Source: Candidatus Scatomorpha stercorigallinarum (GTDB taxonomy: Bacteria > Bacillota_A > Clostridia > Oscillospirales > Oscillospiraceae). Taken from it: a DNA stretch of 28,579 nucleotides. This document shows, in pieces, positions 6,474-14,250 of the stretch (the first letter of the stretch is position 1; the number at the start of each line of letters is the position of its first letter). The stretch is from NCBI GenBank assembly GCA_018713375.1, contig DVOV01000143.1:1-28579 (forward strand), written 5' to 3'. The notes below the pieces were generated by a model that ran no database searches, was not told the DNA's origin, and saw only the letters and a list, made by a program, of their open reading frames with translations. A program made the position numbers and the translations under genes.

Positions 6474-7757
6474 ATGAAGAAATTCCTGGCCATACTGCTC
6501 GGCGCCCTGATGTTGATGTCGCTGCTTGCAGCCTGTGGGAGCGCGGACGAGCCCGCCGCCGAGAGCGCCGCGCCGGAGAGCGCTGCGCCCGCGTCGGAAG
6601 CGCCGCAGACGGAAGAGCCGGCCGAGAGCGTCGAGCTCACGGTCTGGCACGACAACGACGAAGCGCTCATGCAGGCGATGGCGGACGCCGCCAACGCCCT
6701 GCTCGAGGGGACGGGCGTGACGCTCACCTTTGAAAAGCGCACCGGATTGAGCGACCAGCTCAAGCTCTACGGAGGCGACGCGGCCAACGGCCCCGACATG
6801 TACCTCTGGGCGCACGACAGCCTCGGCACCTTCGTGGCGATGGACATCCTTGAGCCGCTCACTAACCTCATTGACGAGAGCGTGCTCGCCGACGACCTGC
6901 CGCTGACGGTCGAAGCGGGCCAGATAGGCGGCACGCAGTACCTGCTGCCCGTGTATTTCGAGACACTGCTCTTCCTCTACAACAAGGACCTCTGGCAGGG
7001 CGACATCCCGGCCACGACCGAGGAGCTCTATGAGTACATGGTAGCCAACACCGACACCGCCGCCGGCACCTACGCCGTCGTCAACCAGCACTCCACGTCG
7101 TACAACGTCTCGCCCTTTATAAACGGCTTCGGCGGATACATACTCGACGGCGAAGGCAACCCGGGGCTCAACGACCCCAAGACCATCGAGGCCGTGGAGT
7201 ACAACAAGAAATTCGCCGACCTTCAGGCCGACGGAGACTACAACACCGTCACTACCCTCTTCAATGAGGGCAAGGCGCAGGCCATAATCGGCGGGCCCTG
7301 GCTCGTTGCCGGTATCCGCGCCGCGGGCATCGACCTCGGCGTGGCCTCCCTCTCCGACATGACCCTTCCCAACGGCGATCCGCTGGCGCCCTTCTCCGGC
7401 GTACAGGGTATCGGCGTCATGAAGGTCGCCGCGGAGGAGAAGGGCGACGCCATCGCGCTGGCTCTCGAAGCCCTCGCCTCGCCCGAGGTGGGCGTTGCCC
7501 TCGCGAAGGCCGGCGGCTGCGCCCCGGCGAACTCGCTCGCCTATGACGACCCGGATGTCGCTGCCGACGAGATAATCATGGCCATAGAGCACACGGCGGA
7601 CACCGCCCAGCCCATGCCGAACGCCGCGGAGATGAACGTCATGTGGGGCCCGGTGGACAGCATGCTCGCGGCTGTGAACAAAAACGGCCAGGACGCGGCG
7701 TCCGCCGCCGAGGAAGCGCAGGCCGCGGCCCTCCAGGCCATAGCGGATATGCAGTGA
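6474..7757 (+). CDS. malE: Sugar (maltodextrin-type) ABC transporter substrate-binding lipoprotein
   Basis: 427 residues. The ATG at 6474 follows GGAGG with 8 nt spacing. An in-frame upstream ATG is absent, and the upstream extension of the frame uses a non-ATG codon without a site. The lipoprotein signal MKKFLAILLGALMLMSLLAAC places the lipidated Cys at residue 21. An Ala/Glu/Pro/Ser linker runs to about residue 52. The rest is a family-1 extracellular solute-binding domain: VELTVWHDNDEALMQAMAD, PDMYLWAHDSLGTFV, the cluster IGGPWLVAGIRAAG, and the MalE-like C-terminal segment PMPNAAEMNVMWGPVDSML. Followed by two MalF/MalG-type permeases and a GH13 enzyme, so the ligand is most likely a malto-oligosaccharide or cyclodextrin. 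No ATPase gene is present; a shared MsmX-like ATPase elsewhere would be needed, as is usual in Bacillota. Confidence 0.9.
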   Translation: MKKFLAILLGALMLMSLLAACGSADEPAAESAAPESAAPASEAPQTEEPAESVELTVWHDNDEALMQAMADAANALLEGTGVTLTFEKRTGLSDQLKLYGGDAANGPDMYLWAHDSLGTFVAMDILEPLTNLIDESVLADDLPLTVEAGQIGGTQYLLPVYFETLLFLYNKDLWQGDIPATTEELYEYMVANTDTAAGTYAVVNQHSTSYNVSPFINGFGGYILDGEGNPGLNDPKTIEAVEYNKKFADLQADGDYNTVTTLFNEGKAQAIIGGPWLVAGIRAAGIDLGVASLSDMTLPNGDPLAPFSGVQGIGVMKVAAEEKGDAIALALEALASPEVGVALAKAGGCAPANSLAYDDPDVAADEIIMAIEHTADTAQPMPNAAEMNVMWGPVDSMLAAVNKNGQDAASAAEEAQAAALQAIADMQ

Positions 7758-7775
7758 ATCCAAACGTGCTATCAA

Positions 7776-7803
7776 GGGGCGGCGGCTTCGCCGCCCCGTT
7801 TTT
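7776..7803 (+). terminator. Intercistronic terminator-like hairpin between malE and malF
   Basis: A perfect 9-bp stem (7776-7784 with 7789-7797), loop of four, then GTTTTT. It lies 18 nt after the malE stop and its T-run abuts the malF ribosome-binding site. It likely causes partial termination or protects the malE 3' end, so that binding protein exceeds permease. Confidence 0.75.
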
Positions 7804-7815
7804 GGAGGCCTTGCC

Positions 7816-8700
7816 ATGAGCCTTAGACGAAAATTGAAGCCCTGGTGCTGGTGCGTGCCGGCGGTGCTGCTGATACTTGTCATCATCGTATTCCCCATCA
7901 TCTACACCGGGTACATCTCGCTCACAAACATGAACCTCTACCACTGGCAGGACTACGAGGTGACAGGGCTGGGCAACTATGAACGCGCGCTGTTCAAGTT
8001 CGACTCCGGCTTCCTCTCCGCGCTCGGGACGACCATACTGTGGACCGTTCTCAACATGGCCATCCAGCTCGCTCTCGGCTTCCTCATAGCCCTCGGCCTC
8101 AACGCGCCGAAGCTGAGGCTCAGCCGGCTCTACAAGACGCTGCTGATGGTGCCCTGGGCGATGCCGGCGTACATCTCCATCCTGCTCTGGCGCGTGGGGA
8201 TGTTCAACACCGAGCTCGGGCTGCTCAACAAGTGGATAACGGCGCTGGGCTTTGAAAAGGTAGACTTCCTGGCCACCAACGCCATGGCCTTCGCGTCCTG
8301 CCTTGTGCTCAACCTCTGGATGGCGCTGCCGTTCATGATCTCCACCATCGACGGCGCGCTGCAAAGCGTGGACCGCAGCCTGTATGAGAGCGCCACGCTC
8401 GACGGCGCGGGATTCTGGACGCGCACCTTGAAAATAACCGTACCCAGCATCAGGCCCGTCATTGCTCCTGCGGCGGTGATGACGGCATTCATCACCTTCA
8501 AGCAGTTCGACATCATCTATCTGCTCACGCAGCAGCGCGGCTACATGACCGGCGCGACGCTGAACACGGTGATAACCTATGTCCACCAGAACGCCTTCGT
8601 CTCGAACAACTACGGCCTCTCGAGCGCGGTGAGTATGCTGCTCTTCGTGATAATAATCATCTTCTCGCTGGCCACCAACCGGAGCCTGAGGGAGGGTTGA
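7816..8700 (+). CDS. malF: Sugar ABC transporter permease, MalF type
   Basis: 294 residues, integral membrane protein with about six hydrophobic segments. The first is CWCVPAVLLILVIIVFPIIY near residues 12-31 and the last is LLFVIIIIFSLATN near 275-288. The EAA loop that docks the ATPase reads YESATLDGAGFWTRTLKITV around residues 192-211, with the conserved Glu-Ser-Ala...Asp-Gly-Ala pattern. The start ATG follows GGAGG with 7 nt spacing. The length is that of short MalF/UgpA-like permeases lacking the large extra loop of enteric MalF. Pairs with the MalG-type protein encoded 2 nt downstream. Confidence 0.92.
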   Translation: MSLRRKLKPWCWCVPAVLLILVIIVFPIIYTGYISLTNMNLYHWQDYEVTGLGNYERALFKFDSGFLSALGTTILWTVLNMAIQLALGFLIALGLNAPKLRLSRLYKTLLMVPWAMPAYISILLWRVGMFNTELGLLNKWITALGFEKVDFLATNAMAFASCLVLNLWMALPFMISTIDGALQSVDRSLYESATLDGAGFWTRTLKITVPSIRPVIAPAAVMTAFITFKQFDIIYLLTQQRGYMTGATLNTVITYVHQNAFVSNNYGLSSAVSMLLFVIIIIFSLATNRSLREG

Positions 8701-8702
8701 GC

Positions 8703-9545
8703 ATGAAACTGAAAACGAAAGAACGCCTGGGGTACGCCGCGCTGAACATAGCGTTTATCTTCCTCTGCCTGGTCACGCTGATACCGATATACTATGCGGT
8801 GAATGTGTCCTTCTCCGGGCCGGGCAGCTCGCTCTCCGGGGATTTCACGTTTCTGCCGGAAGATCCCTCGCTGGAAAATTACCGCGCCATACTCTTCGAC
8901 GAGCCGTTTCTGCTCTGGCTCAAAAATTCGCTGCTTCTCAGCGCGGGGACTGTGGCCATAGCCATGCTCTGTGCCGTGACGGCGGCCTACGCCTGCTCGC
9001 GCTGGCGGTTCAGGGGCCGCCGGAGCCTGCTCATGGCGCTGCTGGTGCTCAACGCCTTCCCGCAGGTGCTCACGCTCTTTGCCTATTACCGCATACTGCG
9101 CCTCGCCGGATTGCTCAATTCCCACATTGGGCTGATGCTCATTTACGCGGGGAGCATGTGCGTATTTGCCGTCTGGAACATGAAGGGATATTTCGACTCC
9201 ATCCCGGTGGAGATAGAGGAGGCCTCGAAGATAGACGGCGCGAACGACGCGCAGATGATATGGCGCATCGTCCTGCCGCTGGCGAAGCCGGCCATAGTCG
9301 TCACCTGTGTCATGGTGCTGATAACCGTCTGGAACGAGTACCTCTTTGCCACCACCTTCCTGCTGGACAGCGACTACTATTCGCTCGCGGCCGGGCTCTA
9401 TCAGCTGCAGAGCAACGACTACACCCGCTCGTGGCCGCTGTTCACGGCGGCGAGCATACTGGCGTCCATACCGCTGCTGCTGATTTTCTTCAGGATTCAA
9501 AAATACATGGTCTCCGGCCTCACCGCCGGCGGCGTGAAAGGATAA
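8703..9545 (+). CDS. malG: Sugar ABC transporter permease, MalG type
   Basis: 280 residues. The ATG at 8703 lies 2 nt after the malF stop; its ribosome-binding site GGAGGG is inside the end of malF. Six predicted membrane spans begin with LNIAFIFLCLVTLIPIYYAV. The EAA loop is IPVEIEEASKIDGANDAQMI near residues 171-190, close to the MalG consensus (E-A-A/S-x-I-D-G-A). The protein ends with the short cytoplasmic tail FRIQKYMVSGLTAGGVKG, a hallmark of MalG-type subunits. Forms the heterodimeric channel with the MalF-type subunit and couples to an unlinked ATPase. Confidence 0.93.
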   Translation: MKLKTKERLGYAALNIAFIFLCLVTLIPIYYAVNVSFSGPGSSLSGDFTFLPEDPSLENYRAILFDEPFLLWLKNSLLLSAGTVAIAMLCAVTAAYACSRWRFRGRRSLLMALLVLNAFPQVLTLFAYYRILRLAGLLNSHIGLMLIYAGSMCVFAVWNMKGYFDSIPVEIEEASKIDGANDAQMIWRIVLPLAKPAIVVTCVMVLITVWNEYLFATTFLLDSDYYSLAAGLYQLQSNDYTRSWPLFTAASILASIPLLLIFFRIQKYMVSGLTAGGVKG

Positions 9546-9547
9546 GC

Positions 9548-11212
9548 ATGAAAAAGGAAGCGATATTTCACCGTCCAATGAGCGAATACGCCTTCGGCCT
9601 CGACGAGGACACCACGGTATTCCGGCTGCGCTGCGCCCCCGGCGACCTTACACGCTGCACGCTCTGGTACGGCGACACTTCAAGCCCGGAGACGCCGGTG
9701 CCGGTCTTTCCCGCGGAGATGGCGCTCAAGTATCACGGTGAAAACTGCGACTGGTGGGAGGCGGAGCTGCGCGGCACATTCCACCGGCTATATTACTACT
9801 TTGAGCTCACGGGCGGCGAGACGCTGTATTACTCCGGCGAGGTGTTCTCCACCCGGCCCAGCGCGGAGCGCTCGGAGTACTTCAAGTTCCCCTTCAACCA
9901 CCGGGCCGACATCGCCCGCGTCCCTGACTGGGCCTCAGACGCCGTGGTGTACAACATCTTCCCGGACAGCTTTGCTAGCTCCCGCCGTGCCATCGCGTGT
10001 AGGGGGACGGAAAAGCGCGCCGGCGGCGCCCTTTCGCGCTCGCGCCTCGGAGGGACGATAAACGGAATACGCGAGAATCTCGACTACATATCCGCGCTCG
10101 GCGCCAACTGCATTTACCTGAATCCCATCTTCGCCGCAGGTCAATATCACAAGTACGACACGATAGACTATCTACACATCGACCCCTGCTTCGGCACGGA
10201 CGGGGACCTCCGCGCCCTTGTGGACGAGTGCCACGCGCGCGGGATGCGCGTCATACTCGACGGGGTGTTCAACCACTGCGGCGCGCAGTTTTTCGCCTTC
10301 CGCGACGTGCTCGAAAAGCAGGAACGAAGCCGCTACGCGAGCTGGTTTTACCGCCTGCGGTTTCCCGTCGTATACCCCGAAGCCGGGGAGAGGCCAAATT
10401 ACGAATGCTTCTGCTATGAGCGGCTGATGCCGAAGCTGGATACGTCAAACGCCGAAGTTTGCGACTACCTATGCGCCGTCGGCGAGCACTGGCTGCGCGA
10501 ATTTGACATCGATGGCTGGCGGCTCGACGTGGCCGACGAGCCGAACGACGGCTTCTGGCGCGAGTTCCGCCGCCGCTGCAAGGCGGTCAAGGGCGACGCG
10601 CTGCTCATAGGCGAAGTCTGGGGCGGCGCCAGGCACTGGCTCGGCGGCGACATGTTCGACTCCACCATGAACTATGATTTCCGCAACCACTGCCGGCACT
10701 TTTTCGCCGAGGGCAGCATCGACGCGAGCACCTTTGCCGGGCGCTGCGCGGATATGCTGATGCGCTACAAACGTCAGACCGCCGCGGCGCAGCTCAACCT
10801 GCTTGACAGCCACGATGTGGGCCGCTTCCTTGACCTCTGCGGCGGCGATGTGCGGCGCTTGAAGCTGGCCGTCATGTTCATGTGCTGCTTTCCGGGCATG
10901 CCCTGCGTGTTCTACGGCGACGAGCTCGGCGTGGCCGGCACGGACGAACTGGACTTCCGGCGCGCCATGCCCTGGCGGAGCGGGGACAGGGAGTTGCTGG
11001 AGCTTTACCGCGAGGCCATAGCCCTGCGGCGCGAGCACCCGGCCCTCCGCCGCGGAGAGCTGCGCTTCCTGCGCGCAGAGAAGGGCGAACAGGTGCTCGT
11101 GTTCGAGCGGAGGGCGCCGGATGATGAGCTGATCATAGCCATCAATGCAGATGAGACAGAGTATAGTTACGCCGGCCGCGAGATACCGCCGCTTTCGTGG
11201 GCGATAATATGA
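9548..11212 (+). CDS. GH13 cyclomaltodextrinase / neopullulanase-type alpha-glucan hydrolase
   Basis: 554 residues with no signal peptide, so cytoplasmic. Residues ~1-120 form an N-terminal beta domain resembling CBM34, typical of GH13 subfamily 20. The catalytic barrel shows all four family signatures: region I DGVFNH at 238-243; region II GWRLDVAD with nucleophile Asp327; region III LIGEVWG with acid/base Glu356; region IV LLDSHDV with Asp423. The barrel opens with VVYNIFPDSF at 133-142. A C-terminal all-beta domain follows about residue 490. The start lies 2 nt after the permease stop, with AAGGAT upstream. It most likely hydrolyses imported cyclodextrins or malto-oligosaccharides, completing uptake and use within one LacI-controlled operon. 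Maltogenic amylase or neopullulanase specificities cannot be separated from sequence alone. Confidence 0.9.
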   Translation: MKKEAIFHRPMSEYAFGLDEDTTVFRLRCAPGDLTRCTLWYGDTSSPETPVPVFPAEMALKYHGENCDWWEAELRGTFHRLYYYFELTGGETLYYSGEVFSTRPSAERSEYFKFPFNHRADIARVPDWASDAVVYNIFPDSFASSRRAIACRGTEKRAGGALSRSRLGGTINGIRENLDYISALGANCIYLNPIFAAGQYHKYDTIDYLHIDPCFGTDGDLRALVDECHARGMRVILDGVFNHCGAQFFAFRDVLEKQERSRYASWFYRLRFPVVYPEAGERPNYECFCYERLMPKLDTSNAEVCDYLCAVGEHWLREFDIDGWRLDVADEPNDGFWREFRRRCKAVKGDALLIGEVWGGARHWLGGDMFDSTMNYDFRNHCRHFFAEGSIDASTFAGRCADMLMRYKRQTAAAQLNLLDSHDVGRFLDLCGGDVRRLKLAVMFMCCFPGMPCVFYGDELGVAGTDELDFRRAMPWRSGDRELLELYREAIALRREHPALRRGELRFLRAEKGEQVLVFERRAPDDELIIAINADETEYSYAGREIPPLSWAII

Positions 11213-11213
11213 G

Positions 11214-11256
11214 AAAAAACCATCAGGCCGGCAAACGCCGGCCTGATGGTTTTTTT
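11214..11256. terminator. Bidirectional terminator between the GH13 gene and the tetR-family gene
   Basis: A perfect 13-bp stem (11220-11232 with 11237-11249, loop AAAC), flanked by AAAAAA on one side and TTTTTTT on the other. It starts 2 nt after the GH13 stop and 8 nt from the stop of the convergent tetR-family gene, so it serves both. Confidence 0.92.
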
Positions 11257-11263
11257 ACCCGGC

Positions 11264-11797
11264 TTAAAGCCCGCGGTCTTTAAACATCCCCGCGATCTCC
11301 TCCGCCGTTTCCCGCATCCCCCTTTGAAACCAGACCTCGATCCAGCCATACAGCGTATAGGCGACATAGGCCCTCGCATATGCCTCCTCTTTGGAGTCCT
11401 CCGGCCGCGGGCCGCAAAGCCCGGTGATAACGTCTTTCAAAAGGTAAGTGAGGCCTCTCCGGTCCAGCAGCGCATAAAAATCACGATGCTTTTCGAAATG
11501 GGCAAACAGGGAGCGGAGAAGCTCGCTGAGCGGCCTGTTCTCCTCCGGAGGGACTCCCGCCGCCCATTCCTGAAAAAGCCCGTGGATATATGAGCGCAAA
11601 ATGTCTTCCTTGCTGTTAAAGTTCCGATAAAAGGACGCGCGGCCTATCCCGGCCCGCCCGCACAGTTCACTGATGGAGATCGCTTCTATCGGCTTTTCCC
11701 GCAGCAGCTTCAGCAGTGCGTCTGTGATGTGCCCGATGACATAGGCGTTTCGCCCCTCGTTGCTCATTGGTGATACATTTCTTTTGATCTGTCTCAT
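11264..11797 (-). CDS. TetR/AcrR-family transcriptional regulator
   Basis: 177 residues. The N-terminal helix-turn-helix runs through ITDALLKLLREKPIEAISIS, then ELCGRAGIGRASFYRNFNSK (roughly residues 24-63). The signature is A-G-I/V-G-R-A-S-F-Y-R-N-F. The ligand/dimer domain contains FAHFEKHRDFYALLDRRGLT and a C-terminal YVAYTLYGWIEVWFQRG, a pattern of the TetR C-terminal group common in Clostridia (DhaS-like). I chose the ATG at 11795-11797: AGGGTG is upstream, and the alternative ATG at 11818 would put the coding start inside the operator palindrome. It diverges from a small membrane protein and two hydrolases. The palindrome at 11810-11824 lies between them, so it probably represses itself and that module; the inducer is unknown. 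Confidence 0.88.
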   Translation of the reverse strand: MRQIKRNVSPMSNEGRNAYVIGHITDALLKLLREKPIEAISISELCGRAGIGRASFYRNFNSKEDILRSYIHGLFQEWAAGVPPEENRPLSELLRSLFAHFEKHRDFYALLDRRGLTYLLKDVITGLCGPRPEDSKEEAYARAYVAYTLYGWIEVWFQRGMRETAEEIAGMFKDRGL

Positions 11798-11809
11798 TTT
11801 TCTGCACCC

Positions 11810-11824
11810 TATTGACATTCAATA
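11810..11824. promoter_or_regulatory. Probable TetR-family operator
   Basis: TATTGA-CAT-TCAATA is a perfect inverted repeat of six-base half-sites with a three-base centre, the geometry usual for TetR-family operators. It lies 12 nt before the regulator's start and covers the TTGACA of the divergent promoter. Confidence 0.65.
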
Positions 11825-11840
11825 AATTCGATGATACGGT
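11812..11840 (+). promoter_or_regulatory. Possible promoter of the small membrane protein-hydrolase operon
   Basis: A perfect TTGACA (11812-11817) with a 17-nt spacer leads to TACGGT (11835-11840), a poor -10. The weak -10 lowers certainty, but overlap of the -35 with the operator palindrome supports a repressible promoter. Confidence 0.45.
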
Positions 11841-11924
11841 TGTGTCGCTGAAACAAATGTAGCATCAACACTATAGCACAGAAAAATGAGGCCGTCAATG
11901 GAATACGGCGGAGAGGAACTTAAA

Positions 11925-12059
11925 ATGACCCTTGCACGAAAGAGACTTCTGCTCATTCTTATCATTGCCGCAGCAGCTTTTCTTTCAGGCAGGCTGGCGG
12001 TGCGGGCATTCATGAACCTGCTGCTGGGCGGCACACTGTTTGGAGGGAATTTCCTGTGA
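11925..12059 (+). CDS. Small membrane protein, 44 residues
   Basis: ATG at 11925 with GAGAGGAA upstream at suitable spacing. The product is MTLARKRLL followed by one hydrophobic stretch (about residues 8-21), two positively charged residues, and a second short hydrophobic part ending FGGNFL. The N-terminal ARKR suggests the positive end stays in the cytoplasm. Its TGA overlaps the GTG start of the following hydrolase (GTGA, 4 nt), so the two are translationally coupled. I do not recognise the family. It could be a functional micro-protein of the hydrolase module or a leader whose translation opens the hydrolase start site. Confidence 0.6.
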   Translation: MTLARKRLLLILIIAAAAFLSGRLAVRAFMNLLLGGTLFGGNFL

Positions 12060-13042
12060 GGAAAAGAACGAAAGAAAAGAAGGTGAAAGCCGTGCCTGTA
12101 GGGATCGGGATACTAATTTTTGCGTTGGCTTTTGCCGGCGGCGCCGCGTCAAAGCTCGTCATCAAGCCGTCATGGGCGGAAAAATACGCTGTCCAGTGGA
12201 GCGATGAACTCGGCACACGGAAAATGGATATTCCCTACGGCGGCGGGGAGGCAAATAAGTTTGACCTGTACCTGCCGGCGGACAACACGAAAGGACATTA
12301 CGGCCTTGTGGTGTACCTCCACGCGGGCGGCTTTACATCGGGCGACAAGAGCGGCGACACGGAAATGCTCTCCTGGCTGTGCAGCAAGGGCTATGCCGCC
12401 TGCGGCATCAACTACACGCTGCGCACCGATACCAACGATGTGAGCGTACTCAGCCAGTCCAACGAGATCAAAACGGCCATCCCCAAGGTGATAGAAGCCG
12501 CGGAGGCCGAGGGCTATCACATCGACAGACTGGCCATGGCGGGCGGCTCCGCCGGGCACGCCCTTGCCATGCTGTATGCCTATCGGGACGCGGCGGAAGC
12601 GCCGGTGCCTGTCGCACTCACTTTCGGTGCTGTCGGCCCCTCCTGTTTCCACACGGAGGACTGGGACAATTACGGATTCGACCGGAATACGCCGGAAAGC
12701 GACATGGGCGCGGCCGGGCTGTTTGGCGTTATGGCGGGTGCGGAGATAAGCGCGGATGAGATAAAGAGCGGGGCCTACCTTGAAAAAATGAAGCCCATCT
12801 CCGCCGTGGACTGGATAACGCCGGATTCGGCGCCTACCGTGGTCGCTTACGGCACGCACGACCGTGTCCAGCCCTTTAAGGCGTCCCTCCGGCTCAGGGC
12901 TGCGCTGGAGGAAAACGGCGTTGACTATCAGTATTTTGAATGCACCCACTCCGGCCACGGCCTGCAGAACGACAATGCCGTTTACAGGCAGTGGATGGAA
13001 ACGGTGGAAGCGTATCTGGACAAATATATGCCGGTGGACTGA
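12056..13042 (+). CDS. Membrane-anchored alpha/beta hydrolase (esterase/lipase, hormone-sensitive-lipase-like)
   Basis: 328 residues. The GTG start (12056-12058) follows GGAGGG with 8 nt spacing and overlaps the previous stop. A Lys/Arg-rich N-terminus and one membrane span (about residues 12-31) precede an extracytoplasmic catalytic domain. The oxyanion segment is YLHAGGFTSGDKSGD (87-101). The nucleophile elbow is GGSAGHA with Ser165; the acid is probably Asp269 in GTHDRV and the base His301 (or His298) in HSGHGL. The fold resembles BD-FAE/HSL-type carboxylesterases that act on acyl or acetyl esters, but the substrate is unknown. A second anchored hydrolase follows 15 nt downstream, and a TetR-type repressor is divergent. 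Base composition is more AT-rich than most of the window. Confidence 0.85.
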   Translation: MRKRTKEKKVKAVPVGIGILIFALAFAGGAASKLVIKPSWAEKYAVQWSDELGTRKMDIPYGGGEANKFDLYLPADNTKGHYGLVVYLHAGGFTSGDKSGDTEMLSWLCSKGYAACGINYTLRTDTNDVSVLSQSNEIKTAIPKVIEAAEAEGYHIDRLAMAGGSAGHALAMLYAYRDAAEAPVPVALTFGAVGPSCFHTEDWDNYGFDRNTPESDMGAAGLFGVMAGAEISADEIKSGAYLEKMKPISAVDWITPDSAPTVVAYGTHDRVQPFKASLRLRAALEENGVDYQYFECTHSGHGLQNDNAVYRQWMETVEAYLDKYMPVD

Positions 13043-13057
13043 GGCGGGAGCAAAAAG

Positions 13058-13993
13058 GTGAAAAAAGTGGGAAGAGTCATTTTGGCCGTTGCCCTCATAC
13101 TTGCAATTATAATTGCGCTTGGCTGCTTTGGGCTGAAAAAGCTGTGGAAGAACATCTTAACTGCGCCTATGGCCCCGGAAAACTATATCGCGGAAGTGAC
13201 GACCGGCGGCGAAGTGGAAGCAAAATACATGGCGGCGGGGAGCTGTCAGGCCGGATATTTTGAGGCGGAATATGCAGAAAACGCGGATATCAAAAAAATC
13301 GAGGTCTGGTATCCGAAAGAGCTGGAGACAAGCGGCGAAAAATACCCGGTGGTCTTGTTCGTAAACGGCACGGGGGTCGCCGCTTCCAGATATGAGCCGG
13401 TGTTTGAACATCTTGCCTCATGGGGTTTCATTGCTGTTGGCAATGAAGATCCGTCAACATGGGAAGGGAAGAAGGCGGACGCAACGCTGGCGTGGCTGCT
13501 GGCGGCGAATGAAGACGAAACCAGTATTTTCTATCATCGGGTAGATACGGACAATATCGGCATTACCGGACACTCACAGGGCGGCGTTGGCGTGTTCAAC
13601 GCGATCAACGAAACGGAGCATAAGGGGCTGTATAAATGTGCCGTCAGCCTGTCCCCCACGCAGGAGGATATTGCGGCGGCCTTGAAAATGCCGTATGATC
13701 CTGCCAAAACGACGATACCTGTCATGCTCCTTGCCGGCGCTCCGGATGATGTTATCTCGCTCGAAGGACTGGATGATATGGTCAAAAAGATATTCGCCGA
13801 TGTTGTCTCCGCACGGCGGAGCAATACAGATCATGGCAAAATGCTCTATTCAGGTGACGGGTATGTGACCGCCTGGTTTATGTGGCAGCTCCGGGGGGAC
13901 GAGGCGGCTGCGGCGGCGTTCCTGGGGGAAAGCGCGGAGATCTTGCATAATAGCAACTGGCAGGATGTCATGATACGTTTCTCAAACCGTTAA
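13058..13993 (+). CDS. Membrane-anchored alpha/beta hydrolase (chlorophyllase/PAF-acetylhydrolase-like fold)
   Basis: 311 residues. The GTG start has GGGAG 7 nt upstream. The N-terminal MKKVGRVILAVALILAIIIA is a membrane anchor (residues ~5-25), placing the enzyme outside the membrane. The catalytic domain shows PVVLFVNGTGVAASRYEPVF (97-116), the elbow GHSQGG with Ser173, a probable acid at Asp230/231 in AGAPDDV, and a likely base in NTDHGKM. The G-H-S-Q-G-G elbow and short cap fit dienelactone-hydrolase or chlorophyllase-like families. It is not a duplicate of the preceding esterase; only the fold is shared. Last gene of the operon, ending 13 nt before a terminator. Substrate unknown. Confidence 0.82.
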   Translation: MKKVGRVILAVALILAIIIALGCFGLKKLWKNILTAPMAPENYIAEVTTGGEVEAKYMAAGSCQAGYFEAEYAENADIKKIEVWYPKELETSGEKYPVVLFVNGTGVAASRYEPVFEHLASWGFIAVGNEDPSTWEGKKADATLAWLLAANEDETSIFYHRVDTDNIGITGHSQGGVGVFNAINETEHKGLYKCAVSLSPTQEDIAAALKMPYDPAKTTIPVMLLAGAPDDVISLEGLDDMVKKIFADVVSARRSNTDHGKMLYSGDGYVTAWFMWQLRGDEAAAAAFLGESAEILHNSNWQDVMIRFSNR

Positions 13994-14006
13994 GTCGCCG
14001 CAAGGG

Positions 14007-14039
14007 AAAAGCCCACAGGCCGCCGAGCCTGTGGGCTTT
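14007..14039 (+). terminator. Terminator of the hydrolase operon
   Basis: A long perfect stem (14008-14020 with 14027-14039, loop CGCCGA), ending GGGCTTTGTCTT, with an A-tract on the 5' side. It follows the hydrolase stop directly. Confidence 0.8.
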
Positions 14040-14212
14040 GTCTTCCGCATGGCCAGTGACGCCCGCCCCGGCGGAGGGCCATATGACCTGCAAAAAGCAA
14101 GCGCGGGAATAGAAGATACCAAGAGTTGTAATTAAAAGCCAACTGCGAGCCCGGCGCAGCGGGTCGCAGTTGGGAAGGTGCCGCGACAGAATGAGTGAGA
14201 GGTGACTTTTGC
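14040..14212. repeat. Palindrome-rich non-coding segment, possible dispersed repeat
   Basis: No gene is supported here. The core is a compound inverted repeat at 14139-14173: CCAACTGCGA, one unpaired base, CCCG, six-base loop, CGGG, TCGCAGTTGG. On the minus strand it is followed by CTTTTAATTA, so it could also end transcripts coming from ssrA. A second inverted pair (ATGGCC with GGCCAT) lies to its left around a GC-rich centre. Two palindromes between two ordinary terminators are not needed for termination, which suggests an intergenic repeat unit. Copy number in the genome cannot be seen from here. Confidence 0.4.
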
Positions 14213-14249
14213 AAAAAGTCGCCGCGGACGATATGCCGTCCGCGGCGAC
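14213..14249 (-). terminator. Terminator of ssrA
   Basis: A perfect 13-bp stem (14218-14230 with 14237-14249, loop of six), followed on the minus strand by TTTTT (14213-14217). It begins one base after the encoded CCA of the tmRNA. Confidence 0.88.
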
Positions 14250-14250
14250 G

